Shown in pieces: positions 7,715 to 16,449 of a stretch of 64,000 bases of DNA. The stretch is taken from positions 124,001 to 188,000 of the forward strand of contig NZ_CAUQJB010000005.1 in the NCBI RefSeq assembly GCF_963518325.1. Direction: 5' to 3'. The position numbers and the translations under genes were made by a program. The notes beneath the pieces were generated by a model that did not search any database, was not told the origin of the DNA, and saw only the letters and a program-made list of their open reading frames with translations. The DNA comes from Vagococcus_D sp963518325. GTDB taxonomy: Bacteria; Bacillota; Bacilli; Lactobacillales; Vagococcaceae. Within the stretch, counting starts at the first letter, position 1, and every line of letters begins with the position of its first letter.

Positions 7715-9451
7715 TTAAAATTCAGATCGCTCTTGATAACTCGTATGCAAAATACGATGAGCTTTTGGACTACCAGGCTCACCTAAAAAATCATTGTAAA
7801 CCAGCTGAACGATTGGACTGTCATTGGATTTTCGAATTTTTTTAACCTGATCCTCAGCGTAGAGTCCTGCTGCCCTTTTTCGTTTTAAGTCAATAAAATT
7901 CCGCACAGAGGCAGGCTGAACCGGTTGACCGCCACCATTAATACAGCCTCCGGGGCACCCCATCACCTCTACAAAGTGGTAAAGCTCCCCTTCCTGGATC
8001 CGCCTTAACAGCTTTTTAGCATTAGCCATACCAGAGACAGCCGCTACTCTAATCGAGGTGCCGCTTAAATCATAAGTCGCTTCTTTAATCCCCGCCATGC
8101 CTCGGACTTCCTTAAAATCAAAGTCAGTAGACTGACCTGCCAAAACATCACTAGCCGTCCTCAAAGCCGCCTCCATGACTCCTCCTGACGCGCCAAATAT
8201 ATACCCAGCACCAGTCGCTTCTCCAAAAGGATCATCAAAGGTTTGATCCTCCAGTTCCACAAAACGAATGCCTGCTTTTTCAATCATGCGAGCTAATTCT
8301 CTCGTCGTTAGGGCTACGTCCACGTCAGAGAAACCAGAGGCCGCTTCATCTTCACGACCTACTTCAAATTTTTTCGCCGTACATGGCATAATGCCCACTA
8401 CATAAATGTCTTGAGGATCAACTCCAATTTTTTCAGCATACCACGTTTTCGCTAAGGCCCCAAACATCTGCTGAGGTGACTTACAACTGGAAAGATTGGG
8501 AATTAACTCAGGATAATAGGATTCACAATACTTTACCCAACCTGGCGAACAAGACGTAAACATTGGGAAAGGGCCTTGATTGTTTACTCGCTCGACAAAC
8601 TCATTGGCTTCTTCCATAATCGTAAAGTCTGCTGCCACATTTGTATCAAATACTCGGTCAAATCCCAAGGTTCTTAAAGCTGCCACCATTTTCCCTTCGA
8701 CATTGGTTCCGATTGGCACTCCGAAGGCTTCCCCTAATGTCACCCGAGTAGAGGGAGCCGTTTGAACGATTACATGCTTTCTTGGATCTGCTAAAACTTG
8801 CCACACCGACTCTGATTGATCTTTCTCAGTAATGGCACCTGTTGGACAAACCACAATGCACTGACCACAAGAAATACAAGCCACGTCTCCTAAATCCTTG
8901 TCAAACGCGCAGCCAATATGAGTCTTAAACCCTCGATTATTCGCCCCAATGACCCCAACATCCTGCCAATTAGAGCAAACAGCCACACAGCGACGACAGA
9001 GAATACACTTATTATTATTACGTGACATATGTACTGAACTGTCATCGAATTCATAATCATAGTTTTCACCATTATAATGGTCTTCATCTGCCACATTAAA
9101 AGTCTTACAGAGCCGCTGTAATTCACAATTACCACTGCGCGCACAGGACAGACAAGTCTTCTCATGTGTGGATAGGACCAGCTCTAAATTAGTTTTCCTT
9201 GACTGAAAAACCCGTTCTGAATTCGTCTCAATCTCCATACCTTCCTTAATCGGATAGACACAGGATGTCACCAAATTTTTAGCCCCGACCACATCGACGA
9301 CGCACATGCGACAGGCACCTATTTCATTAATCTCTTTCAGATAACATAACGTTGGAATATCAATATCATTAGCACGTGCCGCCTCTAAAATCGTACTGCC
9401 TTCTGGCGCCCGGCACTCTTTCCCATTAATTAATACCGTAATCTGATTCAC
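7715..9451 (-). CDS. hydA: [FeFe]-hydrogenase catalytic subunit HydA (NAD-linked trimeric type)
   Basis: Interconverts protons and hydrogen at the H-cluster. In order: an N-terminal [2Fe-2S] domain (Cys36, 47, 50, 64), a His-Cys [4Fe-4S] site (His96, Cys100, 103, 109), two ferredoxin-type [4Fe-4S] motifs (CILCRRC near 149 and CISCGQC near 192) and the H-cluster domain. The P1 motif reads TSCSPGW (299-305), P2 MPCTAKK (355-361) and P3 GCPGGC (498-503). The residue before Pro in P1 is Ser rather than the usual Cys. The start is a GTG at 9451 with AAGGAGG seven bases upstream. At 578 residues it matches the catalytic subunit of trimeric bifurcating hydrogenases. It is the last gene of hydCBA, 26 bases after hydB. 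Confidence 0.93.
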   Translation of the reverse strand: MNQITVLINGKECRAPEGSTILEAARANDIDIPTLCYLKEINEIGACRMCVVDVVGAKNLVTSCVYPIKEGMEIETNSERVFQSRKTNLELVLSTHEKTCLSCARSGNCELQRLCKTFNVADEDHYNGENYDYEFDDSSVHMSRNNNKCILCRRCVAVCSNWQDVGVIGANNRGFKTHIGCAFDKDLGDVACISCGQCIVVCPTGAITEKDQSESVWQVLADPRKHVIVQTAPSTRVTLGEAFGVPIGTNVEGKMVAALRTLGFDRVFDTNVAADFTIMEEANEFVERVNNQGPFPMFTSCSPGWVKYCESYYPELIPNLSSCKSPQQMFGALAKTWYAEKIGVDPQDIYVVGIMPCTAKKFEVGREDEAASGFSDVDVALTTRELARMIEKAGIRFVELEDQTFDDPFGEATGAGYIFGASGGVMEAALRTASDVLAGQSTDFDFKEVRGMAGIKEATYDLSGTSIRVAAVSGMANAKKLLRRIQEGELYHFVEVMGCPGGCINGGGQPVQPASVRNFIDLKRKRAAGLYAEDQVKKIRKSNDSPIVQLVYNDFLGEPGSPKAHRILHTSYQERSEF

Positions 9452-9477
9452 CTTTCTGCCTCCTTAAAACCTTGGAT

Positions 9478-11352
9478 TTACCCCACATTGATTGCATTAT
9501 AACGACACGTATCCAAACAAACACCACATTTTGTACAGAGTTGTTGGTCAATCAGATGGGGCTGTTTTCTTTCGCCACTAATAGCGGATACTGGACATTG
9601 TCTGGCACAAGCCATACAACCTGTGCAGTCTCCTGCCTTAATTTCATAGGAAACCAAATTTTTACAAACGCCAGCCGGACACTTCTTGTCCCGAACATGG
9701 GCAACATATTCATCTTTAAAATAACGATAGGTTGAAATAATCGGATTAGGCGCTGTCTGGCCAAGACCACACAATGAGTTTTCACTAACATGATGGCAAA
9801 GTTCTTCCAATTTATCTAAATCAGCCATAGTTCCTCTGCCCATGGTAATAGTCTCCAATAGTTCCAACAGACGTTTTGTCCCGACCCGACAAGGAATACA
9901 TTTTCCACAGCTTTCTTCCACCGTAAACTCCAAGAAAAATTTAGCAATGTCAACCATACAATTTTTTTCATCCATAACGATTAAGCCACCGGAACCCATC
10001 ATCGAACCAATTTCTATTAAGTTATCATAATCAATAGGCACATCGTAGTATTCAATCGGAATACAGCCTCCCGAAGGCCCACCAGTTTGTGCCGCTTTGA
10101 AGGTGCCACCATTAGAAATACCGCCACCGATTTCCTCTACGACTTCACGCAGGGTAGTTCCCATTGGTACTTCAACTAATCCTGTATGCTCGATTTTCCC
10201 TCCTAAAGCAAATACTTTAGTTCCTGTAGACCTTGCCGTCCCAATCTCTCCGAACCATTCTGATCCTTTTAAAATAATCTGGGGAATATTGGCATAGGTT
10301 TCCACATTATTAACGATGGTAGGTTGTCCAAAAAGACCTTTAGCCGCCGGAAAGGGCGGACGGGGGCGAGGTTCTCCCCGATGACCTTCGATGCTTTCCA
10401 ACAAAGCCGTCTCTTCTCCGCAAACAAACGCACCCGCCCCTAATTTTAACTCAATATCAAAATTAAAAGGGGAACCCAGTATTCCCTTCCCTAACAAACT
10501 AGAATCTCTAGCTTGTTTCAGGGCAATACGCAGTCGAGCCACCGCAACCGGATACTCTGCACGAACATAAATATACCCTTGATCAGCCCCGATGGTATAC
10601 CCAGCAATCGCCATTGCTTCAAAGACAGCATGAGGGTCTCCTTCCAAAACAGATCGATCCATAAAAGCACCTGGGTCCCCTTCATCAGCATTGCAGATCA
10701 CATATTTCTGTTCCGCCTGACTTTCAGCGGCAAAGCTCCACTTCAAATAAGTGGGGAAGCCCGCACCACCTCTACCTCTTAGTCCTGATTCTTTCAACAG
10801 ATTCAACACTTCTTGAGGAGCATACTGATTCAGGACCGTCGCCAGGGCTTGATACCCATCAAAGGCAATGTAATCCTCAATCTTTTCCGGATCAATTCGC
10901 CCGCAATTGCGCAACGCAACCCGTTTTTGCTTATGATAAAAAGGCGTATCCATCAAACGATTGAAGATTTCTCCCGTCTGATGATCATGATACAACAAGC
11001 GTTCCACCAATTCGCCCGCAATTAAATGTTTTTCGACGATCAACCTCGCCTCCTTTGGTTTGACCTGATGATAAAAAACCCCTTCTGGGTAGACGATCAC
11101 AATAGGACCTTGAGCACATAAACCAAAACAGCCCGTTGAGACAATCCGAACCTGCTCGGTTAATTGATTTTTTGCCAGTTGCTCCTCTAAGGCTTCTATT
11201 AAGGCCTGGCTCTTAGAGGCAATACATCCAGTTCCTGCACACACTAAAATTTCTTTAGTGATGCCATGATCTGTCGTCACTTCATTTAAACGAATGCTGA
11301 TATTTTTGCGATACTGCTCTTTCAGAGCCGTTAACTGACTCCATTTTTCCAT
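9478..11352 (-). CDS. hydB: [FeFe]-hydrogenase flavoprotein subunit HydB (NuoF-like)
   Basis: Carries FMN and the NAD(H) site and passes electrons to HydA. The 624-residue product contains an N-terminal thioredoxin-like [2Fe-2S] domain (Cys38, 43, 75, 79), the NuoF core with a Gly-rich GLRGRGGAGFPT loop for FMN/NADH, NADEGDPGAF, the CGEETALLESIEG segment, a [4Fe-4S] motif ESCGKCIPC, and a C-terminal pair of ferredoxin motifs (CTGCMACARQC and CTKCGVCLDTC). This domain order is typical of HydB in electron-bifurcating hydrogenases. The start is the ATG at 11352, eight bases after CAGGAG; an upstream in-frame ATG at 11397 would overlap hydC and has no good site. Confidence 0.94.
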   Translation of the reverse strand: MEKWSQLTALKEQYRKNISIRLNEVTTDHGITKEILVCAGTGCIASKSQALIEALEEQLAKNQLTEQVRIVSTGCFGLCAQGPIVIVYPEGVFYHQVKPKEARLIVEKHLIAGELVERLLYHDHQTGEIFNRLMDTPFYHKQKRVALRNCGRIDPEKIEDYIAFDGYQALATVLNQYAPQEVLNLLKESGLRGRGGAGFPTYLKWSFAAESQAEQKYVICNADEGDPGAFMDRSVLEGDPHAVFEAMAIAGYTIGADQGYIYVRAEYPVAVARLRIALKQARDSSLLGKGILGSPFNFDIELKLGAGAFVCGEETALLESIEGHRGEPRPRPPFPAAKGLFGQPTIVNNVETYANIPQIILKGSEWFGEIGTARSTGTKVFALGGKIEHTGLVEVPMGTTLREVVEEIGGGISNGGTFKAAQTGGPSGGCIPIEYYDVPIDYDNLIEIGSMMGSGGLIVMDEKNCMVDIAKFFLEFTVEESCGKCIPCRVGTKRLLELLETITMGRGTMADLDKLEELCHHVSENSLCGLGQTAPNPIISTYRYFKDEYVAHVRDKKCPAGVCKNLVSYEIKAGDCTGCMACARQCPVSAISGERKQPHLIDQQLCTKCGVCLDTCRYNAINVG

Positions 11353-11389
11353 GCTTTCAACTCCTGACTGTTCCATTCTCTTGGGGGGG

Positions 11390-11911
11390 TTAATCACTCA
11401 GCATTTGATAGGTGACTAGCACTTTGTCTCCCCGCTTTTTGTTCAGACGACCAAAGACTTCTTCATTAACTGTTAACACAGGGGCTAGCCCACAGGCGCC
11501 AATACAACGACAAGACTCCAGAGTAAACTTACGATCCGTCGTCGTTTCTCCTGAGACTATTTTCAGGGACTGACTGTAACTTTCTAAAATGTCCCCTGCC
11601 CCCTTTACATAGCAGGCCGTTCCCATACACACACTGATTGTATACCTTCCTTTTGGGACAAATGAAAATTGTGAATAAAAGGTAGCCGTACTGTAGAGCT
11701 GCTCCAAAGGAACCATAAACGCCTTTGCAACTCTTTCCAGCACTTCAATTGGCAAATAGCCGTAAATCCGTTGAGCGTCTTGTAACGCTGGCATACTTGC
11801 TCCTGGTTCTCCTTTGAGTTTAGCTAAACAGTCAGCAAATTCTTTTCGTTGGCTAACCGTCTCCACAAAATCAAAGTCCACTTTTAATTGACTCATTAAG
11901 GTTTTGCACAT
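11390..11911 (-). CDS. hydC: [FeFe]-hydrogenase subunit HydC (NuoE-like)
   Basis: Small electron-transfer subunit of the trimeric hydrogenase. The 173-residue protein has the NuoE layout: an N-terminal helical bundle and a C-terminal thioredoxin-like fold binding one [2Fe-2S] cluster through the CMGTAC and CRCIGAC cysteines. It is the first gene of hydC-hydB-hydA. The start is uncertain: the ATG at 11911 abuts GGAAGG, while an ATG five codons later (11896) is 15 bases from it. The leader contains a cre match and an extended -10 promoter, pointing to carbon and redox control. Confidence 0.93.
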   Translation of the reverse strand: MCKTLMSQLKVDFDFVETVSQRKEFADCLAKLKGEPGASMPALQDAQRIYGYLPIEVLERVAKAFMVPLEQLYSTATFYSQFSFVPKGRYTISVCMGTACYVKGAGDILESYSQSLKIVSGETTTDRKFTLESCRCIGACGLAPVLTVNEEVFGRLNKKRGDKVLVTYQMLSD

Positions 11912-11923
11912 CCTTCCATTTTA

Positions 11924-11937
11924 AGTTAACGCTTACA
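11924..11937 (-). promoter_or_regulatory. cre site (CcpA) in the hyd leader
   Basis: On the minus strand TGTAAGCGTTAACT matches the cre consensus TGWAANCGNTNWCA at 13 of 14 positions. It lies just downstream of the -10 element, where CcpA binding would repress the operon. Confidence 0.65.
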
Positions 11938-11943
11938 ATTATC

Positions 11944-11952
11944 ATTATAGCA
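11944..11952 (-). promoter_or_regulatory. hydCBA extended -10 promoter
   Basis: TGCTATAAT on the minus strand is a perfect TATAAT (11944-11949) with a TG extension. No good -35 is present at 17 bases, which is common for extended -10 promoters or regulated ones. Confidence 0.6.
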
Positions 11953-11976
11953 AAACAAAAAAAATTTCATACCTTA

Positions 11977-11994
11977 TTGTGAAAATATTTCAAT
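11977..11994 (-). promoter_or_regulatory. Rex-like half-site near the hyd -35 region
   Basis: The + strand reads TTGTGAAAATATTTCAAT. The left half is a perfect TTGTGAA; the right half is degenerate. It lies about 30 bases upstream of the -10 element. Confidence 0.4.
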
Positions 11995-12049
11995 CTATTT
12001 TTTAAAAAAATACCAAATAGACGGTTCTGATCTTGGAAGCAACATCATA

Positions 12050-12066
12050 TTGTGAAATATTCACAT
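12050..12066 (-). promoter_or_regulatory. Rex-like palindrome upstream of hydC
   Basis: TTGTGAA-ATA-TTCACAT keeps both halves of the Rex consensus TTGTGAA-N4-TTCACAA, but with a three-base rather than four-base centre. It is about 100 bases upstream of the hyd -10 element. Confidence 0.45.
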
Positions 12067-12136
12067 TGAAACTACGCTCATGATCAATTACAGAGCTAAC
12101 AGCCCCTTTTGAAGAGAGTTTATCTCCCAGATTTTA

Positions 12137-12171
12137 GCAAAATAGAGGCTAGGACTTTGTCCTGGCCTCTA
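12137..12171 (-). terminator. ytoI-nrnA terminator
   Basis: Stem TAGAGGCTAGGAC (12143-12155) paired with 12159-12171 (one G-T pair), followed on the minus strand by TTTTGC. It lies 35 bases past the nrnA stop. Confidence 0.75.
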
Positions 12172-12205
12172 TAATGTTTCAAATTAAAAAAATAACTCCC
12201 CAGAA

Positions 12206-13156
12206 TTAAGCTTTACTGTTTTTAACAATTTTTTGAATTTCTTTATACATATCTGCCACTTCTGCTAAATCACGAGCATTTGCTCCACTGGCCAATGGAT
12301 GACCACCACCGTTATGCTCTTTTGCCAATTGGTTAATCGCTGGCCCCTTTGAACGCAAACGTACACGGTAATAACCTTCTGGCTGCTCAACGAAAATCCC
12401 CCAAGCAATCACACTATCAACTTGGCCTGGTAATGGGATCAGCGCAGCTGTTTCGGCGTCAGTTACTCCGTACTCTTCTAAGATACTATAAGGAAGTAAC
12501 ACCATTCCAGCTCCATCTTCATCAAGCTCCATCTGTTGCAAGACATAACCAGACAGTTTTGCCACATTTAACGTCGTGTCATTTAAATAGCGATTCAATC
12601 GAGGCGCATCAAAATTAAAACGAGTTAACATCGCAACAACTTCAAAGGTATGGGACGTTGTCGCCGGGTACATAAAGCGACCGGTGTCACCCACAATTCC
12701 GCCGTACAATAATCGAGCCCCTTCATCTGTCAATGTCAATTCCGATTTAAACTCCTGATAAAAATCAGCAATCATCTCGCTGCAACTGCTTGCCTTTGTG
12801 TTAACCCAAGACAAATCCCCATAAGGTTCATCGTTAGGATGATGATCAACTTTAATCAACTTATCTCCTAGATGATATCGATCGTCACTAATCCGCGGCG
12901 CATTCGCCGTATCCGTCACAATCACCAGAGCGCCGACGTAACTCTCATCTGCCACCTCGTCCATTTCCGTCATATAACCCAGATCATCAATCGGACCACC
13001 TGCCTTAAAGACTTGCTTATCAGGAAAAGACGCCTTGATCATTTCCACTAACCCAGCTTGAGAGCCTAAGGCATCTGGATCTGGCCGCTGATGTCGATGA
13101 ACGATAATCCGGTCATAGGCTTTGATCTCTGCTAAAATTTCTTGTGTAATAGTCAC
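12206..13156 (-). CDS. nrnA: DHH phosphoesterase NrnA (oligoribonuclease / pAp phosphatase)
   Basis: Degrades short RNA oligonucleotides and, in Bacillus-type enzymes, converts 3'-phosphoadenosine 5'-phosphate to AMP. The 316-residue protein has the DHH motif DPDALGSQ near residue 27, DTAN, the metal-binding HHPN segment near residue 107, and a C-terminal DHHA1 domain with GGGHPLASG. The start is a GTG at 13156 with GAGGT eight bases upstream. It follows ytoI by 18 bases on the same strand, the arrangement seen for ytoI-nrnA (ytqI) in Bacillus. Confidence 0.92.
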   Translation of the reverse strand: MTITQEILAEIKAYDRIIVHRHQRPDPDALGSQAGLVEMIKASFPDKQVFKAGGPIDDLGYMTEMDEVADESYVGALVIVTDTANAPRISDDRYHLGDKLIKVDHHPNDEPYGDLSWVNTKASSCSEMIADFYQEFKSELTLTDEGARLLYGGIVGDTGRFMYPATTSHTFEVVAMLTRFNFDAPRLNRYLNDTTLNVAKLSGYVLQQMELDEDGAGMVLLPYSILEEYGVTDAETAALIPLPGQVDSVIAWGIFVEQPEGYYRVRLRSKGPAINQLAKEHNGGGHPLASGANARDLAEVADMYKEIQKIVKNSKA

Positions 13157-13174
13157 TTACTCTACCTCTTTTCC

Positions 13175-14497
13175 CTATGTTTTTTCCATTAACTGACAAA
13201 TCACAATTGCCTTTGCCACTATCGCATTTTCTAAATACACCTCAATGTCCAATTTAGCGGAACGTCGACCTATTTCCAAAACACGTGGGCGAATATCCAA
13301 TTCGCTTTCAATTTGAATCAAGCGGAAATAATGTAAATTAACTTGTTCAATCACCACATTTCGGCGCTGGTGGAGGTACATCGTCCGTTGTGAGACATTG
13401 CTGATAATCTCACTTAGAACACCAAAAGAAATCGTTCCAACCGTACTGACCATTTGCGGTGTCACAGTAAATGCAAAATGGGCCTCATCGTTTTTAGTCA
13501 AGCCTTCGATCGTTGTGATTTCCCCAGAAATCTGATCAGAGATTGTATTGGCAACTTGTGGTTGTCGCTGTGCCAATTGCATAGCCTTCATCACATCTTG
13601 TCGTGAAATAATACCAATCAACGACAAATCGTCTTCCACCACCGGCATCATCTCCAAGCCATCCCAAATCATTAAATGACCCACACTGGCGACACTCATA
13701 TGTTTTTTGACATTATTTGGGTCTTTAGTCATGACTTTATCCAAGGTTTGACTGTCTTGCTTTCCAATTAAGTCCTTAGCCGTAATGATTCCTAGAACAC
13801 GCTGACTTTTATTCACTACTGGAAAACGGGTGTGGTTAGTCCGGTCCGATAGTTCTCGGTAATCAGCCACCGTATCCGTTGTATACAAAAAGCTAGTCTT
13901 TTCTAGTGAGGTAAAAATATCCCCCACTAACATGATATCTTTTTTGATTAGTTGATCGCTCATTGCACGGTTAATCATCGTTGCCACTGTAAAGGTATCG
14001 TAAGATGTACTTAAAATGGGCAAACCGACCTCGTCTGCTAAGGCGATGATTTCATCTGTGGTTTCCAATCCACCTGTTATCAAGACTGCTGCCCCACGTT
14101 CCAAAGCCAACATTTGGACTTCTTCTCGATTGCCGACAATCATTAAAGAACCAGGCGTGATATAGCGCTCCATGGCATTTTCAGTCATAGCACCAATAAT
14201 AAATTTCGAGAGAGCTTTCTCCAGCCCGTTACGCCCACCTAAAATATCTCCCTCAATGATTTTTACCACTTCACCAAAGGTTAGTTTTTCAAAATGACTT
14301 TTCATTTTCCGTTCAATTCGAATGGTTCCTACCCGTTGAATGGTAGAAACTAATCCGGTATTTTCCGCTTCTTTAATTGCCCGATAGGCTGTCCCTTCAC
14401 TCACGCTTAGGGTTTTGGCAATGCTACGCACTGATATTCGTTCGCCAACGGGGAGGGTTTCAATATACGCTAAAATTTGATCATGTTTCGTAGCCAT
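13175..14497 (-). CDS. ytoI: HTH-DRTGG-CBS-hotdog regulator, YtoI family
   Basis: A 440-residue multidomain protein: an N-terminal winged-helix of GntR-like type (residues 1-65, SEGTAYRAIKEAE as recognition helix), a DRTGG domain (about 70-180), a CBS pair (about 190-310, with TRFPVVNKSQRVLGIITAKDL as the first repeat) and a C-terminal hotdog/thioesterase-like domain (about 320-440). CBS domains usually sense adenine nucleotides. The target genes and ligand of YtoI are unknown to me. The start has AAGGAG ten bases upstream. It is the promoter-proximal gene of ytoI-nrnA. Confidence 0.88.
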   Translation of the reverse strand: MATKHDQILAYIETLPVGERISVRSIAKTLSVSEGTAYRAIKEAENTGLVSTIQRVGTIRIERKMKSHFEKLTFGEVVKIIEGDILGGRNGLEKALSKFIIGAMTENAMERYITPGSLMIVGNREEVQMLALERGAAVLITGGLETTDEIIALADEVGLPILSTSYDTFTVATMINRAMSDQLIKKDIMLVGDIFTSLEKTSFLYTTDTVADYRELSDRTNHTRFPVVNKSQRVLGIITAKDLIGKQDSQTLDKVMTKDPNNVKKHMSVASVGHLMIWDGLEMMPVVEDDLSLIGIISRQDVMKAMQLAQRQPQVANTISDQISGEITTIEGLTKNDEAHFAFTVTPQMVSTVGTISFGVLSEIISNVSQRTMYLHQRRNVVIEQVNLHYFRLIQIESELDIRPRVLEIGRRSAKLDIEVYLENAIVAKAIVICQLMEKT

Positions 14498-14790
14498 TCA
14501 ATCTCGTCTCCTTTTCTGTGTCACTGTAAAGCTTACTGACTGACTCAGTAACAAAAAAATCTGTCTAATAGACCTATTATATACGTTAATGAGCAAAATA
14601 ACAAAGACAATGCGCAAATAAGTATAACAGTTTCCTAATCAAGAGTAATACAGTTTTTCACAAAGCTACCCTCGATTGAGCTTGGTCACTTATTTCAGTA
14701 TGTCATAAACCCACTGTGACTCATCCCTCCAGCCACTCCCTCTAACTCCATGTTTACACCATAATATGTAAAAAAGGAACATTTAACAGC
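14498..14790. other. Intergenic region with no gene seen
   Basis: About 290 AT-rich bases upstream of ytoI. A minus-strand promoter must lie here, but no convincing ORF, RNA structure or operator was recognised. Confidence 0.4.
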
Positions 14791-14838
14791 AAAAACATCT
14801 ATGGTCACTCTTTTAAGAATTGACCATAGATGTTTTTT
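14791..14838. terminator. Terminator of the MFS gene
   Basis: Perfect 16-bp stem AAAACATCTATGGTCA (14792-14807) with its complement (14821-14836) and T runs on both strands. It lies 44 bases past the MFS stop. Confidence 0.88.
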
Positions 14839-14881
14839 AAGTACTATATTGTTTCTCTTAAATAATTTTATATACCTGTGA

Positions 14882-16336
14882 CTATTTTACCTGAGGTTCC
14901 CGCCTTTTTTGTCTCCCCTTAATAAATCGCCAACCAGTCATAATCAAGGCAAGCAAACAAATCAGGAACGAGACAAAGTAGGTCACTCCCATGCCATAAA
15001 TAAAGATATCGGGTCTATCGGCTAAATAGGTGGTAACTTTCTCACTCATTTTAGCGGACATGGCACTGTATAAGACCGTCGTAGATAAAGAAATTCCGAC
15101 GACCATGCCAAAATTACGAGCCAGTGAATTCAGACTTCCGGCAATGCCTAAATCTTTCACTTCAACACTGCTCATGACAATCGTATTATTTGGCGCTTGA
15201 AATAAAGCATTACCTAATCCCATCAAAGCTGGAATAATCATAAATAAAAATAAAGGCGTATCGGAGCCAACTAGCATGTAACTAATCTGTGACACCGTCA
15301 GCAAGACTAGACCAATTAAACAAAGGATCATCGGTCCAACTTTATCTGACAAGGCCCCACTAATCGGGGCGCCCACTACCATTACCAGAGGAAAAACCAT
15401 CATAATTAAGCCAGCTTTGCTCGGTGTAAACCCTCGTAAGTTTTGCAAGTAGAAAGGTAAAATCACATTGGCAAAAAAATTACTGACGAAAATCAAAGAA
15501 GCCGTCAACAAACTCATAGTAAACATTTTATTCTTAAAAATCGAAAAATGAACCAAGGGATTTTCTACCCTTTTTTCAATGCGATAGAATACCACTAAAC
15601 TGATTAAGGCGACTACCATCAACCCTAAAATTAGCCCGTGATTGAAACCTATTTCCTGGCCAATAAAGACGCCACCGAAGAAACTCATAATAAAAACGCC
15701 AAAGGTCACAAAACCAGCAACATCAATCTTCTTACCAGAGCGAACCGTGTCTTTCGGTAAATAACGCTGACCGATTAAGATGGTGACCAGGCCTACCGGC
15801 ACATTAATCCAAAATATATAAGACCAGTGTAGCTGATGTAAAATCAACCCGCCAACACCTGGTCCTGTAATGGAGCCTAAGGAGACGAAAGAACCCATTA
15901 ACCCCAGAGCTTTCCCTCTTTCACTCATGGGAAAAACTTCTGTGATAATCCCTGTCCCTGTTGCCATAGTCATGCTAGCCCCAATAGCCTGAATGATTCT
16001 GGCCACTAATAACAAAGTAAGAGAGCCTGGAACGCCACATAAAAGGGATCCCAAAACAAACACCACTGTCCCCCACTTAAAGACAATTACTTTACCGAAG
16101 CTGTCGCCAATTTTACCAAACAACAAGAGGCAGGCACAAACTGTCATCAAGTATATAGACACCACCCATTCAGCCTGATTCATCTTGACTCCGATATCAG
16201 CTGAGATCGTTGGCAAGGCCACATTCACAATACTGCCATCTAATGTCGACATAAAGGTAAACAGACCAATTGCAATTAAAATAATCCACCGATGATGATA
16301 ATGCTCATGCTGTGATTCTGGTGTTAATTTTTCCAA
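14882..16336 (-). CDS. MFS transporter, DHA2 (14-TM) drug:proton antiporter type
   Basis: A 484-residue integral membrane exporter of the EmrB/QacA family. About 14 hydrophobic helices are visible. The motif MSTLDGSIVNVALPTI at the end of helix 1 (about 29-44) is diagnostic of DHA2, and FGKIGDSFGK resembles motif A after helix 2. The N-terminus carries several His residues (about 10-16). Substrates cannot be deduced. The start is a TTG at 16336 with AAGGCGG seven bases away; no ATG is available. It lies downstream of rnjB but beyond a strong terminator, so it is probably transcribed separately. Confidence 0.85.
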   Translation of the reverse strand: MEKLTPESQHEHYHHRWIILIAIGLFTFMSTLDGSIVNVALPTISADIGVKMNQAEWVVSIYLMTVCACLLLFGKIGDSFGKVIVFKWGTVVFVLGSLLCGVPGSLTLLLVARIIQAIGASMTMATGTGIITEVFPMSERGKALGLMGSFVSLGSITGPGVGGLILHQLHWSYIFWINVPVGLVTILIGQRYLPKDTVRSGKKIDVAGFVTFGVFIMSFFGGVFIGQEIGFNHGLILGLMVVALISLVVFYRIEKRVENPLVHFSIFKNKMFTMSLLTASLIFVSNFFANVILPFYLQNLRGFTPSKAGLIMMVFPLVMVVGAPISGALSDKVGPMILCLIGLVLLTVSQISYMLVGSDTPLFLFMIIPALMGLGNALFQAPNNTIVMSSVEVKDLGIAGSLNSLARNFGMVVGISLSTTVLYSAMSAKMSEKVTTYLADRPDIFIYGMGVTYFVSFLICLLALIMTGWRFIKGRQKRREPQVK

Positions 16337-16403
16337 ACTACCGCCTTCTTTCTTTTAAGTACTACCATGCAATAAATGTTACTGTTCCGACTTTCAGACG
16401 ACT

Positions 16404-16442
16404 CAAAAAAAAACTTATTCTCTTCCGGTGGAAGAGAATAAG
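16404..16442 (-). terminator. Terminator of asd-dapA-rnjB
   Basis: Perfect 13-bp stem CTTATTCTCTTCC (16414-16426) with 16430-16442 and a nine-T run on the minus strand, directly after rnjB. Confidence 0.93.
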
Positions 16443-16449
16443 ACTGGCA

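Noticed and set aside
11353..11397. HydB start at 11397
   Set aside because: Adds 15 residues that overlap hydC and has no suitable ribosome binding site; CAGGAG fits the ATG at 11352.
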